From contig BPGH01000001.1 of assembly GCA_026002935.1 (NCBI GenBank), positions 2,565,250 to 2,629,249 of the forward strand: DNA of 64,000 bases, given 5' to 3'. This stretch comes from Acidimicrobiia bacterium. Lineage in GTDB: Bacteria; Actinomycetota; Acidimicrobiia; IMCC26256; PALSA-610. Below the pieces are notes generated by a model, which was not told the DNA's origin, did no database searches, and was given only the letters and a program-made list of their open reading frames with translations. Below are positions 27,760 to 36,247 of this stretch, piece after piece; within the stretch, counting starts at the first letter, position 1; each line of letters starts with the position of its first letter. Position numbers and translations under genes: made by a program.

Positions 27760-28929
27760 TCAGGCGGCCGGCTTGTCCCGGCCGACGACCCACATCGAGA
27801 AGAACTGCGAGCCGCCGCCGTACGCGTGGCCGAGCGCCTTGCCGGTGCGCAGCGGCACCTGGTAGTCGCCCGCACGCTCGCGCACCTGCTGCGCCGCCTC
27901 CCCGAAGCGCACCATCCCCGACGCACCGATCGGGTTGGAGCTCAGCACGCCCCCCGAGGGGTTCCACGGGATGTCGCCGTCGGGCGCGGTGGCCCCCGAC
28001 TCGGTGAGCTTCCACCCGTCGCCCTCGGCGCAGAAGCCCAGGTTCTCGAGCCACATCGGCTCGTACCACGAGAACGGCACGTACACCTCGGCGCAGTCGA
28101 GGTCGGCACGGGGGTCGCGGATGCCGGCCTGCGCGTACACGTCCTTCGCGCAGTCGCGGCCGGCCTGGGGGTTGACCTGGTCGCGGCGCGCGAACATCGT
28201 CGGCTCGCTGCGCATCGCCATGCCGTGCACCCAGGCGACCGGGCCCGGCAGCTCGTCGGCGACCCGCTCGCTCGCGAGCACCATGGCCATCGCGCCGTCC
28301 GACGACGGGCACGTGTCGAGGTACCGCAACGGGTCCCACAGCAGCAGCGACTCCTCGACCGTCTTCAGGTCGATGTCCGGCATGTGCAGGTGCGCCTTCG
28401 GGTTGCGCAGCGCGGCGAGGCGGTCCTTGACGGCGACGAGGTGCCCGACGTGGCGCGGCGCCTTCGCCCGCGCGATGTAGGCGCGGATCAACGGCGCGAA
28501 GTAGCCGCCGGCGCCCGCGACGAGCGGCGGCGCGAACGGCATCGGCACCGACAGGCCCCAGGTCGCGTTCGACTCCGACTGCTTCTCGAACGCCACGGTC
28601 AGCACCCGTTCGTGCACCCCCGCGGCGACGAGCTTCGCGGCGACGATCGACGTGGAGCCGCCGACGCTGCCGGCCGTGTGCACGCGCATCATCGGCTTGC
28701 CGGCCGCGCCGAGCGCGTCCGCCAGGTACAGCTCGGGCATCGCCACGCCCTCGAACATGTCGGGGGCCTTGCCGATCACGACCGCGTCGATGTCGGCCCA
28801 GGTCATCCCCGCGTCGTCGAGCGCCTCCTTCGCGGCGGTGCGCACGAGGCCCGCGATCGAGACCTCCTTGTTCGCGGCCCGGTGCTTCGTCTGGCCGACG
28901 CCGACGACCCCTACGAGCTTCCCGGCCAT
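27760..28929 (-). CDS. ltp3: thiolase-superfamily lipid-transfer protein, Ltp3-like
   Basis: A 389-residue non-decarboxylating thiolase-fold protein that matches the M. tuberculosis Ltp3 pattern (recalled, not aligned): MAGKL.GV.G.GQTK start, DAVVIGKAPDMFEGV, MRVHTAGSVGGSTS, FEKQSESNA, CPSSDGA, VPFSWYEPMWLENLGF and HAYGGGSQFFSMWVVG. Ltp3 belongs to the KstR regulon and is thought to act in sterol side-chain breakdown. The ATG at 28929 overlaps the ltp4 stop as ATGA. Gene order DUF35-ltp4-ltp3 equals Rv3521-Rv3522-Rv3523. Confidence 0.9.
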   Translation of the reverse strand: MAGKLVGVVGVGQTKHRAANKEVSIAGLVRTAAKEALDDAGMTWADIDAVVIGKAPDMFEGVAMPELYLADALGAAGKPMMRVHTAGSVGGSTSIVAAKLVAAGVHERVLTVAFEKQSESNATWGLSVPMPFAPPLVAGAGGYFAPLIRAYIARAKAPRHVGHLVAVKDRLAALRNPKAHLHMPDIDLKTVEESLLLWDPLRYLDTCPSSDGAMAMVLASERVADELPGPVAWVHGMAMRSEPTMFARRDQVNPQAGRDCAKDVYAQAGIRDPRADLDCAEVYVPFSWYEPMWLENLGFCAEGDGWKLTESGATAPDGDIPWNPSGGVLSSNPIGASGMVRFGEAAQQVRERAGDYQVPLRTGKALGHAYGGGSQFFSMWVVGRDKPAA

Positions 28930-29984
28930 CAGTCCTGTCCCTCCAAGACGCAGACGAGGTTCTGCTGCAGGCACGGCCCGCTCGACGCGTGCGCGACGCC
29001 CCGGGTCGCCTCCCCGGCGGTGATCCGCCGGGCCACCTCGCCGATGCGGACGAGGCCCGTGCTCATCACCGGGTTGGCGGCGAGCGGGCCACCCGACGGG
29101 TTGACGGCGGTCGCGCCACCGAGGCCGAGGGCCTCCGCGAGCAGCAGCTCCTCGTGGCTGAACTGCGCGTGCAGCTCGGCGACGTCGACCGGCCCGTCGC
29201 CCACGCCCGCCGCCTGCGCGGCGAGGCGCGTCGACTCCGAGCGCGTGAGGTCGCGCACGCCGGGCGAGTGCGGCTCGATCCGGTGCTCGATCGCCCGGAT
29301 CCACGCCGGCCGCGCGCAGACCGACCGGGCGAGGTCGCCGGCCGCGAGCACGACGGCCGCCGCGCCGTCGGTGATCGGCGCGATGTCGTGGTCGCGCAAC
29401 GGGTCGTGCGTGACCGGCGCGGCGAGGAGCGCGTCCACGTCGACGTCGCCCCGGCGCACGGCGGCCGGGTTGGCGAGGGCGTTGCGCTGCGAGCGCGCCG
29501 CGACCTCCGCGAGGTCCTTCTCGTCGCGCCCGGTCGCGTCCAGGTAGGCACGTGCCTGCAGGGCCGCCAGGTCGACCATCGACGGCCACAGCGGCGCCAG
29601 GTAGTACGGGTCGGTCTGCAGCGACATGATCTCGTGCAGGTCGCCGGTCGACGACTTGCCGAACCCGTACACCAGCGCGCTGTCGACCTCGCCGGTCTGC
29701 AGTGCGACCCACGCCTCGTACAGCGCCCACGCGGCGTCCATCTCCACGTGGCTCTCGCGGATCGGGGGCCACGCGCCGACCGCGTCGAGGCCCGAGACGA
29801 AGGCGAACGGGCCGCCCTGCAGGTAGTCGAGGCTCCCCGAGCAGGTGAACCCGATCTCGGTCCGGTCGATGCCCGAGGCCGCGACCGCCTCGCGCACCAC
29901 CGGCACGATCATCTCGACCTCGCTGCGCGTCGGCTCCTTGGCCACCGCCTGGTACGCGAACGAGACGACGGCGACGTCCCTCAT
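28929..29984 (-). CDS. ltp4: thiolase-superfamily lipid-transfer protein, Ltp4-like
   Basis: A 351-residue thiolase-fold protein. Segments FTCSGSLDYLQGGPFAFVSG, ESHVEMDAAWALYEAW, ALVYGFGKSS, DPLRDHDIAPITDGAAAVVL, AVNPSGGPLAANP and SGPCLQQNLVCVLEG match the Ltp4 pattern of mycobacteria. It probably forms a complex with Ltp3 and the DUF35 protein encoded just upstream, acting on side-chain acyl-CoA intermediates of sterols. ATG 29984 is chosen; GTG 29987 is directly before it. It is coupled to ltp3 by a 1-base stop-start overlap region. Confidence 0.9.
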   Translation of the reverse strand: MRDVAVVSFAYQAVAKEPTRSEVEMIVPVVREAVAASGIDRTEIGFTCSGSLDYLQGGPFAFVSGLDAVGAWPPIRESHVEMDAAWALYEAWVALQTGEVDSALVYGFGKSSTGDLHEIMSLQTDPYYLAPLWPSMVDLAALQARAYLDATGRDEKDLAEVAARSQRNALANPAAVRRGDVDVDALLAAPVTHDPLRDHDIAPITDGAAAVVLAAGDLARSVCARPAWIRAIEHRIEPHSPGVRDLTRSESTRLAAQAAGVGDGPVDVAELHAQFSHEELLLAEALGLGGATAVNPSGGPLAANPVMSTGLVRIGEVARRITAGEATRGVAHASSGPCLQQNLVCVLEGQD

Positions 29985-30033
29985 CACCTGATCCCTTCGA
30001 TGCGCCGGGCCCGGCCGTGCTCCACGCGCACGG

Positions 30034-31020
30034 CTAGAGGTAGTCCTTGTAGTGCTCGTAGGGCGCGTCGGGCTCGCCCGTCGGCTCCCACCACTCGATC
30101 GACGTGTGGTCGGGCTTCAGCTCGTCGGCCCATTTCGCCCTGACCCGCAGGCCCATGCGGACCTCGTCGACCGGGATGCCCCGGATGAGCCCGAAGAACG
30201 TGTTGTCGGCCCCGTCGAGGAGGATCTGCGCGCTGACGTAGGGGATCTCGGGCGCGAGCTCCGACAGGCCCGGGATGTTGACCACGCAGAACGTCGTGAC
30301 GACCCCCGTGTCGCGCACCTCGACCTCCACGGTGGTCGGCTCGCCCGTACGCGGGTCGGTGCCACGCGACGCCGCGTACACGTCGTCGCTCGACGGCGCG
30401 CGCGCCCCGACGATCCGGCCCTCGGCGAGCCCGCGCAGGTAGCGGGTGGTCGCCTCGCCCGCCGTGACGTCGTACTCGAGCCGTACCGGCGACACGATGC
30501 CCGTGACCGGGCCCTCGTCCTCGGCGGGGACGCGCAGCGGTGCCGGCTGGGGCTCCTCGCCGTCGGCGAGCGGCACCCACGCCTCGATGTCGGTCACGTG
30601 GCCGCGCCGCTCCGCCCGCCAGCGCGGCGCGACGCGCATTCCGACCGTGATCGCGTCGGGCGAACCGCAGTCGACCGCGTGGAGCATCGCCGTGTCGGCG
30701 CCGTCGGGCCGGATCAGGGCGAACGCGAACGGTCGGTCGAGCGGGTGCTTGCCCGGCCGCGGCTCCCGCACCCACGTCCACGTCTCGACCCGGCCGGCGG
30801 GCCCGAGCGTCACCCAGTGGTCGCCCTCGGGCGCGACGTCCTGGGACGTCACCGGGTCGTACTCGGTCGGCGGCACGAGCACGCGCCCGTCGGCGAGGCG
30901 CACGCCCTCGATGCGCCCGTCGCGCAGGGCCGTCAGGAACCGGCCGATCACCGGCCCGACCGAGCGGGTGTAGCCGCCCGGGTACTCGAGCACGTGGTGC
31001 GCGGTGAAGGTCTCTGCCAC
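30034..31020 (-). CDS. tandem DUF35/OB-fold acyl-CoA partner protein (Rv3521-like)
   Basis: A 328-residue protein with two OB-fold DUF35 units: the first includes YTRSVGPVIGRFLTALRDGR, VLVPPTEYDPVTS and RPFAFALIRPDGAD; the second includes YLRGLAEGRIVGARAPSSD, VNIPGLSEL and GADNTFFGLIRGI. DUF35 proteins bind thiolase-like partners and help hold the CoA ester. Neither unit shows a zinc-ribbon CxxC pair. It matches Rv3521 of the mycobacterial steroid cluster, and its place before ltp4-ltp3 is the same. Likely role: partner of Ltp3/Ltp4. Confidence 0.88.
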   Translation of the reverse strand: MAETFTAHHVLEYPGGYTRSVGPVIGRFLTALRDGRIEGVRLADGRVLVPPTEYDPVTSQDVAPEGDHWVTLGPAGRVETWTWVREPRPGKHPLDRPFAFALIRPDGADTAMLHAVDCGSPDAITVGMRVAPRWRAERRGHVTDIEAWVPLADGEEPQPAPLRVPAEDEGPVTGIVSPVRLEYDVTAGEATTRYLRGLAEGRIVGARAPSSDDVYAASRGTDPRTGEPTTVEVEVRDTGVVTTFCVVNIPGLSELAPEIPYVSAQILLDGADNTFFGLIRGIPVDEVRMGLRVRAKWADELKPDHTSIEWWEPTGEPDAPYEHYKDYL

Positions 31021-31050
31021 AGGTCGACTCCCCCGGTGCCGGGCACCGCC

Positions 31051-32598
31051 TCAGATGGCGCGGTCGCGCCCCTCCCAGTACGGGTCACGCAGCTTGCGCT
31101 TCAGCAACTTGCCGGTCGGCTCGCGCGGCAGCTCGTCCATGAAGTCGATGCTGCGCGGCCACTTGTACTTGCCGAGCTTGCCGCGGACGTGCTCCATGAT
31201 CGACTCGCGCAGGGTGTCGTCGCCGGCGACGCCGGGGAGCGGCTGCACGACGGCCTTGATCTGCTCGCCCATGTCGGGGTCGGGGATGCCGAAGACCGCG
31301 ACGTCGGCCACCTGCGGGTGCTCGTGGATGACGCTCTCGATCTCGGCCGGGTAGATGTTGACGCCGCCGGCGATGATCATGTCGCTCTTGCGGTCGCAGA
31401 GGAACAGGTACCCGTCCTCGTTGAGGTAGCCGACGTCGCCGACCGTGAAGAAGCCCTCCGCGTCGTGCGACTTGCGGGTCTTCTCCTGGTCGCCCTTGTA
31501 CTCGAAGTCGCCCGACCCCATCCGCATCCACACGGTGCCGGGTTCACCGGGCGGCAGCACGTTGCCGTCGTCGTCGGTGATCTTCAGCTCGCTCATCGGC
31601 CAGACGCGCCCGACGGTGCCCGGGTACTTCACCCACTCGTCGGGCGGGGCGATGGTGCCACCGCCCTCGGTCGCCGCGTAGTACTCCCAGATCACCGGCC
31701 CCCACCACTCGAGCATGCGACGCTTCACGTCGACCGGGCAGGGTGCGGCGGCGTGGATCGCCCAGCGCATCGACGACACGTCGTAGCGCCGCTTCACCTC
31801 GTCGGGGAGCTGCAGCATCCGGATGAACTGGGTCGGGACCATGTGCGTGTGGGTGCACCGGTAGCGCTCGATCAACCGCAGCGTCTCCTCGGCGTCCCAC
31901 TTGTCCATGAACACGACCGTGTGCTTCGAGTGGAGCGCGTTGCCCGCGAAGGTCGTGACCGCGGTGTGGTAGTTGGGCGAGGTGCACAGGTGCACGTTGC
32001 CCTCGTCCTGCGGGATCCCGAACAGCCCGAACAGGAACGTGAACATCTCGGCCGTCGTGTCGGGGTCGAGCGGCGACAGCGGCCGCTTCACCCCCTTGGG
32101 CTTGCCGGTGGTGCCCGACGTGTAGTGCATCGCCGCGCCGGTCGCACGGTCGGCGGGCTTGGTCGCGGGCTGCGGGTCGACGACCTCACCGAAGGGGCGG
32201 AAGCCGGGGATCGCGCCGTGCGCGAGGCGCGCCGCGGACGGGATGCCCGCCTCCTCTGCGGCCGCGGCCGCGAGCTGGGCGAAGCGCTCGTGGCTGACGA
32301 AGGCCTTGGCCTCGGAGTCGCGCAGGATGTAGGCGACCTCCGGCGCCGACAGGCGGTAGTTGATCGGCACGTAGTACCACCCGGCCTGCAACGCCGCGAG
32401 GTACAGGTGCATCGGGTGGCACCCGTTCGGCAGCACCGCGGCGACGGTGTCGCCGGGGCCGAGCCCGAGGCCGCGCAGCGCGTGCACGACCTGGTTGGCA
32501 CGCGCGAGGACGTCGCCGGCGGAGTGCTCGGTGCCGTCGGGGTCGACGATCGCGAGGTACGAGGGGTCCTCGTCGGCGTAGTTCCAGAAGCCACCCAT
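31051..32598 (-). CDS. AMP-forming acyl-CoA ligase (FadD type)
   Basis: A 515-residue adenylate-forming ligase that makes acyl-CoA from acid, ATP and CoA. The P-loop motif reads MHYTSGTTGKPKGVKRP, the adenine motif EYYAATEGGG, the hinge CDRKSDMIIAGGVNIYPAEIE and the catalytic lysine region PTGKLLKRKLRDPYW. The ATG at 32598 is preceded by GAGGAG. It heads the operon ligase-DUF35-ltp4-ltp3, and a KstR-type site is 35 bases upstream, so a sterol-derived acid or branched fatty acid is the likely substrate. Its N-terminus is unlike what I recall of FadD19, so no symbol is given. Confidence 0.9.
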   Translation of the reverse strand: MGGFWNYADEDPSYLAIVDPDGTEHSAGDVLARANQVVHALRGLGLGPGDTVAAVLPNGCHPMHLYLAALQAGWYYVPINYRLSAPEVAYILRDSEAKAFVSHERFAQLAAAAAEEAGIPSAARLAHGAIPGFRPFGEVVDPQPATKPADRATGAAMHYTSGTTGKPKGVKRPLSPLDPDTTAEMFTFLFGLFGIPQDEGNVHLCTSPNYHTAVTTFAGNALHSKHTVVFMDKWDAEETLRLIERYRCTHTHMVPTQFIRMLQLPDEVKRRYDVSSMRWAIHAAAPCPVDVKRRMLEWWGPVIWEYYAATEGGGTIAPPDEWVKYPGTVGRVWPMSELKITDDDGNVLPPGEPGTVWMRMGSGDFEYKGDQEKTRKSHDAEGFFTVGDVGYLNEDGYLFLCDRKSDMIIAGGVNIYPAEIESVIHEHPQVADVAVFGIPDPDMGEQIKAVVQPLPGVAGDDTLRESIMEHVRGKLGKYKWPRSIDFMDELPREPTGKLLKRKLRDPYWEGRDRAI

Positions 32599-32632
32599 GG
32601 CGCGCTCCTCGGTGGTCGGCGAGCGCCGAGAG

Positions 32633-32646
32633 TAGAACACGTTCCA
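32633..32646. promoter_or_regulatory. KstR-type operator before the acyl-CoA ligase operon
   Basis: TAGAACACGTTCCA fits T-N2-AAC-N2-GTT-N2-A with one arm mismatch, 34 bases upstream of the ligase start. It would place ligase, DUF35, ltp4 and ltp3 under the KstR-like repressor. Confidence 0.75.
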
Positions 32647-33018
32647 CTTCGAGCGGGCAAGGCGCGGGCGCCCGCCACGCAGGTGCCCTCCGGGCGAACG
32701 CGCGCGCGGCACCGCGAGCCGGGTCCGCGTCGAGCGCCGCGCACGCGTCGGGACGGGCCGGTCGACCCCGGGGGGGTCGGGTCCGGCGCGTGCCGACGAG
32801 CAGCGGCGCCGGCGCCCGAACCCGGCGAACGCGCCGTTTCGACCATTTCCTCCTCGATCGCGAAGCAATCTCCTCGCATCGTGACCCTCGGAGTGGCGAG
32901 GAGGACGTTCCGGTGCGACCCGAGACCAGGTACGTGCGGTTCGCCCTCGACCGGAGCGAGCACCGGGGTCGGCGAGCGCCCTGCACCCGGCGCGCATCCA
33001 CCGCGCTCCACGGCGCCG
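32647..33018. other. non-coding stretch between ligase promoter and hydrolase remnant
   Basis: No convincing gene is seen in about 370 bases. The central part (32840-32900) is less GC-rich than its surroundings and contains several CCTCCTCG/GAGGAGG-like words. It may hold lost N-terminal sequence of the hydrolase remnant that follows, but no recognisable hydrolase motif was found in any frame. Confidence 0.5.
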
Positions 33019-33456
33019 GTCGGCCGGGCGTTGTTCGCGGCCGTTCTCGAGGAGGTGACCCGGACCCGTGTCGATCGGGCGACGGCGAGACCGCCCGGAC
33101 CCGAGTGGGGTCGCGCCGAGCATCACCTCGGTAACGGATGGAGCGACCGGAGCTTCGGACACTCGGGCCTCTTCGGCGTCACCTGGTTCGCCGCCGACCC
33201 GGCGACCCGCATCGTCATCGCCGTTCACCTGATCGACGTGGTCCACGCCGATGCATCGGTGATGGTCCGGCGCCCGCGTGTGAACGCGGACCTGCTCGCG
33301 CTGGCGGCGACGGCCGGCGTGATCCCGGACTTCACGTGGGTGACGTCGGGGAACGCAACGCCCTGGGCCATACGGGTCGCGAAGAGCGCGGCGCGCGGCG
33401 ACGAGTCGTTCGTCGTCGCCTTCCTCGACGCCAACGACTGCGAGTCGCTGGGCTGA
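33019..33456 (+). pseudogene. C-terminal remnant of a serine hydrolase (class C beta-lactamase family)
   Basis: About 145 residues resemble only the last third of a beta-lactamase-like esterase: FAAVLEEVTRTRVD, PGPEWGRAEHHLGNGW, then FGHSGLFGVTWFAADPATRIVIAVH, which is the usual late glycine-rich strand. The catalytic SxxK and YxN motifs, which belong to the missing N-terminal part, are not visible upstream. No start codon with a ribosome-binding site stands out. It is wedged between the divergent ligase and EchA19-like genes, so it is probably the relic of an inserted or lost gene. Confidence 0.6.
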
Positions 33457-33605
33457 CCGGTGCGGGGATCACCGCAGGGGTCGGTCCCGCGTGGTGGGCG
33501 CGCCGGCGATGCCCCGGGAGCGGAGGCCGTCGCCCGCGCACCGCCGGGTCGGCCCTCGCGGGGAGACCGCGGTGCGCCGGGCACCCGCGGCCCCGACGCC
33601 GAACC

Positions 33606-33619
33606 TGGAACGTGTTCTA
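33606..33619. promoter_or_regulatory. KstR-type operator before the EchA19-like gene
   Basis: TGGAACGTGTTCTA fits T-N2-AAC-N2-GTT-N2-A and ends 10 bases before the GTG start of the hydratase gene, a position suited to repression. Confidence 0.72.
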
Positions 33620-33629
33620 CTGTTGCCCC

Positions 33630-34442
33630 GTGAGCGAGATCCTCGACATCAGCACCGAGCACTGCACGATCGAGCGCGACGGCCCGGTCGTGATCCTGAC
33701 CATGAACCGGCCGGAGAAGAAGAACGCGCTGTCGTCATCGATGCTCGCCGGACTCGTCCTCGGGTACGAGTACGTCGACGAGACGCCCGACGTGCGGTGC
33801 GCGATCCTCACCGGCGCCGGCGGCAACTTCTCCTCGGGCGCCGACCTCGTCGCGATGGGCCAGCAGTCGGACGACCCGAAGGTCCAGGCCGTGATGGCGC
33901 GCGGCAACAACCCGCACTGGAAGGCGCTGCTGCGCGACTACCGGCTGAGCAAGCCGCTGATCGCCGCGGTCGAGGGCTACGCGGTCGCCGGCGGCACCGA
34001 GATCCTCCAGGGCACCGACATCCGCGTCGCGGGCGAGAGCGCGATCTTCGGCGTGTGGGAGGCGAAGCGGGGCCTGTTCCCGCTCGGCGGGTCGGCCTGC
34101 CGCCTGCCGCGCCAGATCCCGTACACGATCGCGATGGACATCCTGCTGCGCTGCCCGCCCGTCTCGGCGCGGGAGGCGAAGGAGATCGGGCTGATCGGTC
34201 ACGTCGTCCCCGACGGGCAGGCCCTCGCGCGGGCGAAGGAGCTCGCGGCGGAGGTCGCGCAGAACGCACCGCTGTCGCTCATGGCGATCCTGCGCGCCTG
34301 GCGCGAGACCGAGCACATGGGCGACGCCGAGGCGATGGCCCACCAGGACCCGATCGGCTGGGAGGTGTTCGCGTCGGAGGACGCGCAGGAGGGGCCGCGC
34401 GCGTTCGCGGAGAAGCGGGCGCCGCAGTACAAGGGCCGCTGA
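33630..34442 (+). CDS. echA19: enoyl-CoA hydratase, EchA19-like
   Basis: A 270-residue crotonase-fold hydratase adding water to enoyl-CoA in beta-oxidation. ILTGAGGNFSSGADL forms the first half of the oxyanion site; LIAAVEGYAVAGGTEILQGTDIRVAGES and EIGLIGHVVPDGQAL, then EGPRAFAEKRAP, closely recall EchA19 (Rv3516) of M. tuberculosis, which acts on the sterol side chain. The GTG start at 33630 is fixed by the operator just upstream and a natural N-terminus. The hotdog thioesterase gene follows with one base between stop and start. Confidence 0.9.
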   Translation: MSEILDISTEHCTIERDGPVVILTMNRPEKKNALSSSMLAGLVLGYEYVDETPDVRCAILTGAGGNFSSGADLVAMGQQSDDPKVQAVMARGNNPHWKALLRDYRLSKPLIAAVEGYAVAGGTEILQGTDIRVAGESAIFGVWEAKRGLFPLGGSACRLPRQIPYTIAMDILLRCPPVSAREAKEIGLIGHVVPDGQALARAKELAAEVAQNAPLSLMAILRAWRETEHMGDAEAMAHQDPIGWEVFASEDAQEGPRAFAEKRAPQYKGR

Positions 34443-34443
34443 G

Positions 34444-35106
34444 ATGAGCGAGGCCGCACCGGGCCTGCCCGACTCTCCCACCTTCGCGACCCCGCGCCGG
34501 GCCGCGCTCGCCGCCGCGGTCCGCCGCCTCATCGATGCCGCGATGACCTCCGAGGACGCCGACGACGAGACGCTGGAGCAGGTCACCGCCGAGGCGGAGC
34601 GGCTGGCGATGCGCCTCGGCGGCGGGCGCACCGACGGCGCGGGGTACGTGCCGCGCAGCCACGGCGACTACCTGCCGCGCTCGCCGGTCGTGGGCGAGGC
34701 GAGCCCGCTGTCGCCGCGGCTCGACTGGGAGGTCGTCGAGCGGCCCGGCGGTGGTGCCGGCGTGGAGGGGCGCGGCGCCTTCGGCGCGCCGTACGAGGGA
34801 CCGCCCGGCTTCGTGCACGGCGGGTGGGTCGCGTGCGCGTTCGACGAGATGCTCGGCATCGCGAACATCGCCGCGGGCCAGCCGGGGATGACCGCGCGCC
34901 TCACGGTCCACTACCGGCGGCCCACGCCGCTGTTCCGCGAGCTGCGGTTCCTGGCGTGGGTCGAGCGGGTGGAGGGCCGCCGGATCATGACGCGCGGCGA
35001 GCTGTACGACGGCGACACGCTGACCGCCGAGGCCGACGGCCTGTTCGTGCGGCCCCGCCCCGAGCAGGCCGAGGAGTACTTCGGGCGCCGGGTCGACGCG
35101 TCCTGA
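34444..35106 (+). CDS. hotdog-fold (PaaI/4HBT) thioesterase
   Basis: A 220-residue protein with a single hotdog domain in the C-terminal 130 residues: GPPGFVHGGWVACAFDEMLG is the usual long-helix motif with HGG, followed by ARLTVHYRRPTPLFRELRF. The N-terminal 65 residues are helical and Ala/Glu-rich. It is coupled to the hydratase gene and so shares the KstR-type promoter. It probably releases CoA from a steroid or fatty-acid intermediate; a hydratase role within the fold cannot be excluded. Confidence 0.82.
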   Translation: MSEAAPGLPDSPTFATPRRAALAAAVRRLIDAAMTSEDADDETLEQVTAEAERLAMRLGGGRTDGAGYVPRSHGDYLPRSPVVGEASPLSPRLDWEVVERPGGGAGVEGRGAFGAPYEGPPGFVHGGWVACAFDEMLGIANIAAGQPGMTARLTVHYRRPTPLFRELRFLAWVERVEGRRIMTRGELYDGDTLTAEADGLFVRPRPEQAEEYFGRRVDAS

Positions 35107-35199
35107 ACGCGCGCCATCGTCCGGTTCGGGCGGCCCGGACGTGACCCCGGTCACGCCGGGAGGTGAAGTTCCGGCCCGCCCCGTGCCGATCATGTCCTC

Positions 35200-36228
35200 G
35201 TGATCCGCTGCCCGGGCTGCTCGTACCTCGTCCCGGAGGCGTGGGAGGCGTGCCGGCGCTGCGGGGCCGTGCTCGCCCCGCGCCCGGCACCGGTCGGCGC
35301 GGGGGTGGTGGCCCCCGCGCCGCCGACCGATCCGGCGCCGCCGGGCGCGGCCCCCGCCGCGGCCCTCGCGGCGCCCGGCCGGGTGCGGCCGGCCCGGCCG
35401 GCGCCGGTCCCGGCCGGGCCGGCGCGCCCGGCACCGCGCCCGCCGACGTCGCGCGCCGAGCCGGACGCGGCCGCCGCCGCGCCGCCCGTGGCCTTCGACC
35501 TCGTGCCGTCCCGCTTCGAGCCGGGGGCCGCGCCCACCGCCGCGCCCGGGCCGGGGGCCGCGCCGGGCGCACCGGGCCCCGCCGCGCCGGCCCCGCGCGG
35601 CCCGAACGACCTCCTCCCGATCCCCGATCCGTACCGGCCGCGCCGGCCCGAGCCGCCGCCGCCCCGCGACCTCACCCGCTACCGGAAGCCGGCGCTCGCC
35701 GCACTCGCCGCGCTCGTCGTCGCCGCGTGGGCGTACGTGCTGTGGCCACGCGGCGGCACCGGGACGCCCGGCACCGAGGTGCTCTCCGACGCGGGCAGCG
35801 GTTCCCCGGTCGCCGACGCGTGGCGCGTCGCGGCCGAGGCGACGCTCGCACGGGCGATCACGACCGTCCAGGCGGCGGCCGCCGAGCAGGGCGACGTGCG
35901 GACGCTCACCCCGACCGCCCTCGGGCGCTACGACCCCTCGCTGCGGTACGTGCCGGGCGACCAGCCGTCGCCGTCGACCGAGGTCGTCTCGACCGAGGTC
36001 GCGGGCGGGACGGTCACGCTGGCCGTCGCGGGCGAGTCGGGCGTGTGCGCCTTCGGGCGGGTCCTCGCCGACGGCACGGTCTCGAAGGTGACGGTGCGCG
36101 GCGACGACCCGTGTGCGGCGGCCGGCGCACCGGCGACCGGCTGGGACGGGTCCGCGGCCACGGACGGGACGCCGGCGGCCCGGGTCGGCGACCTGCCGCT
36201 CCCCGCCGGGGCCGGCGTGCCGGGCTGA
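35200..36228 (+). CDS. zinc-ribbon, proline-rich, single-pass membrane protein
   Basis: A 342-residue protein of unknown function. The N-terminus is a zinc ribbon (CPGCSYLVPEAWEACRRCGA, four cysteines), followed by about 120 residues rich in Pro and Ala, one membrane segment near 165-185 (ALAALAALVVAAWAYVLWP) and an exported domain of about 150 residues. After the membrane segment, WRVAAEATLARAITTVQAAAAEQGDVRTL resembles the helix-to-domain join of pilin-like proteins, with a Cys pair (GVCAFG and DPCAAAG). GTG 35200 is the only sensible start before the ribbon. It could be a membrane sensor or envelope assembly protein. Confidence 0.7.
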   Translation: MIRCPGCSYLVPEAWEACRRCGAVLAPRPAPVGAGVVAPAPPTDPAPPGAAPAAALAAPGRVRPARPAPVPAGPARPAPRPPTSRAEPDAAAAAPPVAFDLVPSRFEPGAAPTAAPGPGAAPGAPGPAAPAPRGPNDLLPIPDPYRPRRPEPPPPRDLTRYRKPALAALAALVVAAWAYVLWPRGGTGTPGTEVLSDAGSGSPVADAWRVAAEATLARAITTVQAAAAEQGDVRTLTPTALGRYDPSLRYVPGDQPSPSTEVVSTEVAGGTVTLAVAGESGVCAFGRVLADGTVSKVTVRGDDPCAAAGAPATGWDGSAATDGTPAARVGDLPLPAGAGVPG

Positions 36229-36247
36229 GGGGTGCCCCTAGGATCCC

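Noticed and set aside
25726..29547. A plus-strand open frame of more than 1,200 codons across the lipoprotein-to-Ltp4 region
   Set aside because: It is very rich in Arg, Ala and Pro, has no domain pattern and lies opposite well-supported minus-strand genes; long open antisense frames are expected at this GC content.
31035..31047. Short hairpin GGTGC-CGG-GCACC between DUF35 and ligase genes
   Set aside because: Stem too short and inside an operon; unlikely to be a terminator.
31051..32598. Naming the acyl-CoA ligase fadD19 by position next to echA19
   Set aside because: Its N-terminal sequence does not resemble the FadD19 that I recall; position alone is not enough.
30052..33018. A plus-strand open frame running across the ligase and DUF35 genes into the hydrolase remnant
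   Set aside because: Only its last 145 codons resemble a protein; the rest is antisense to clear genes.
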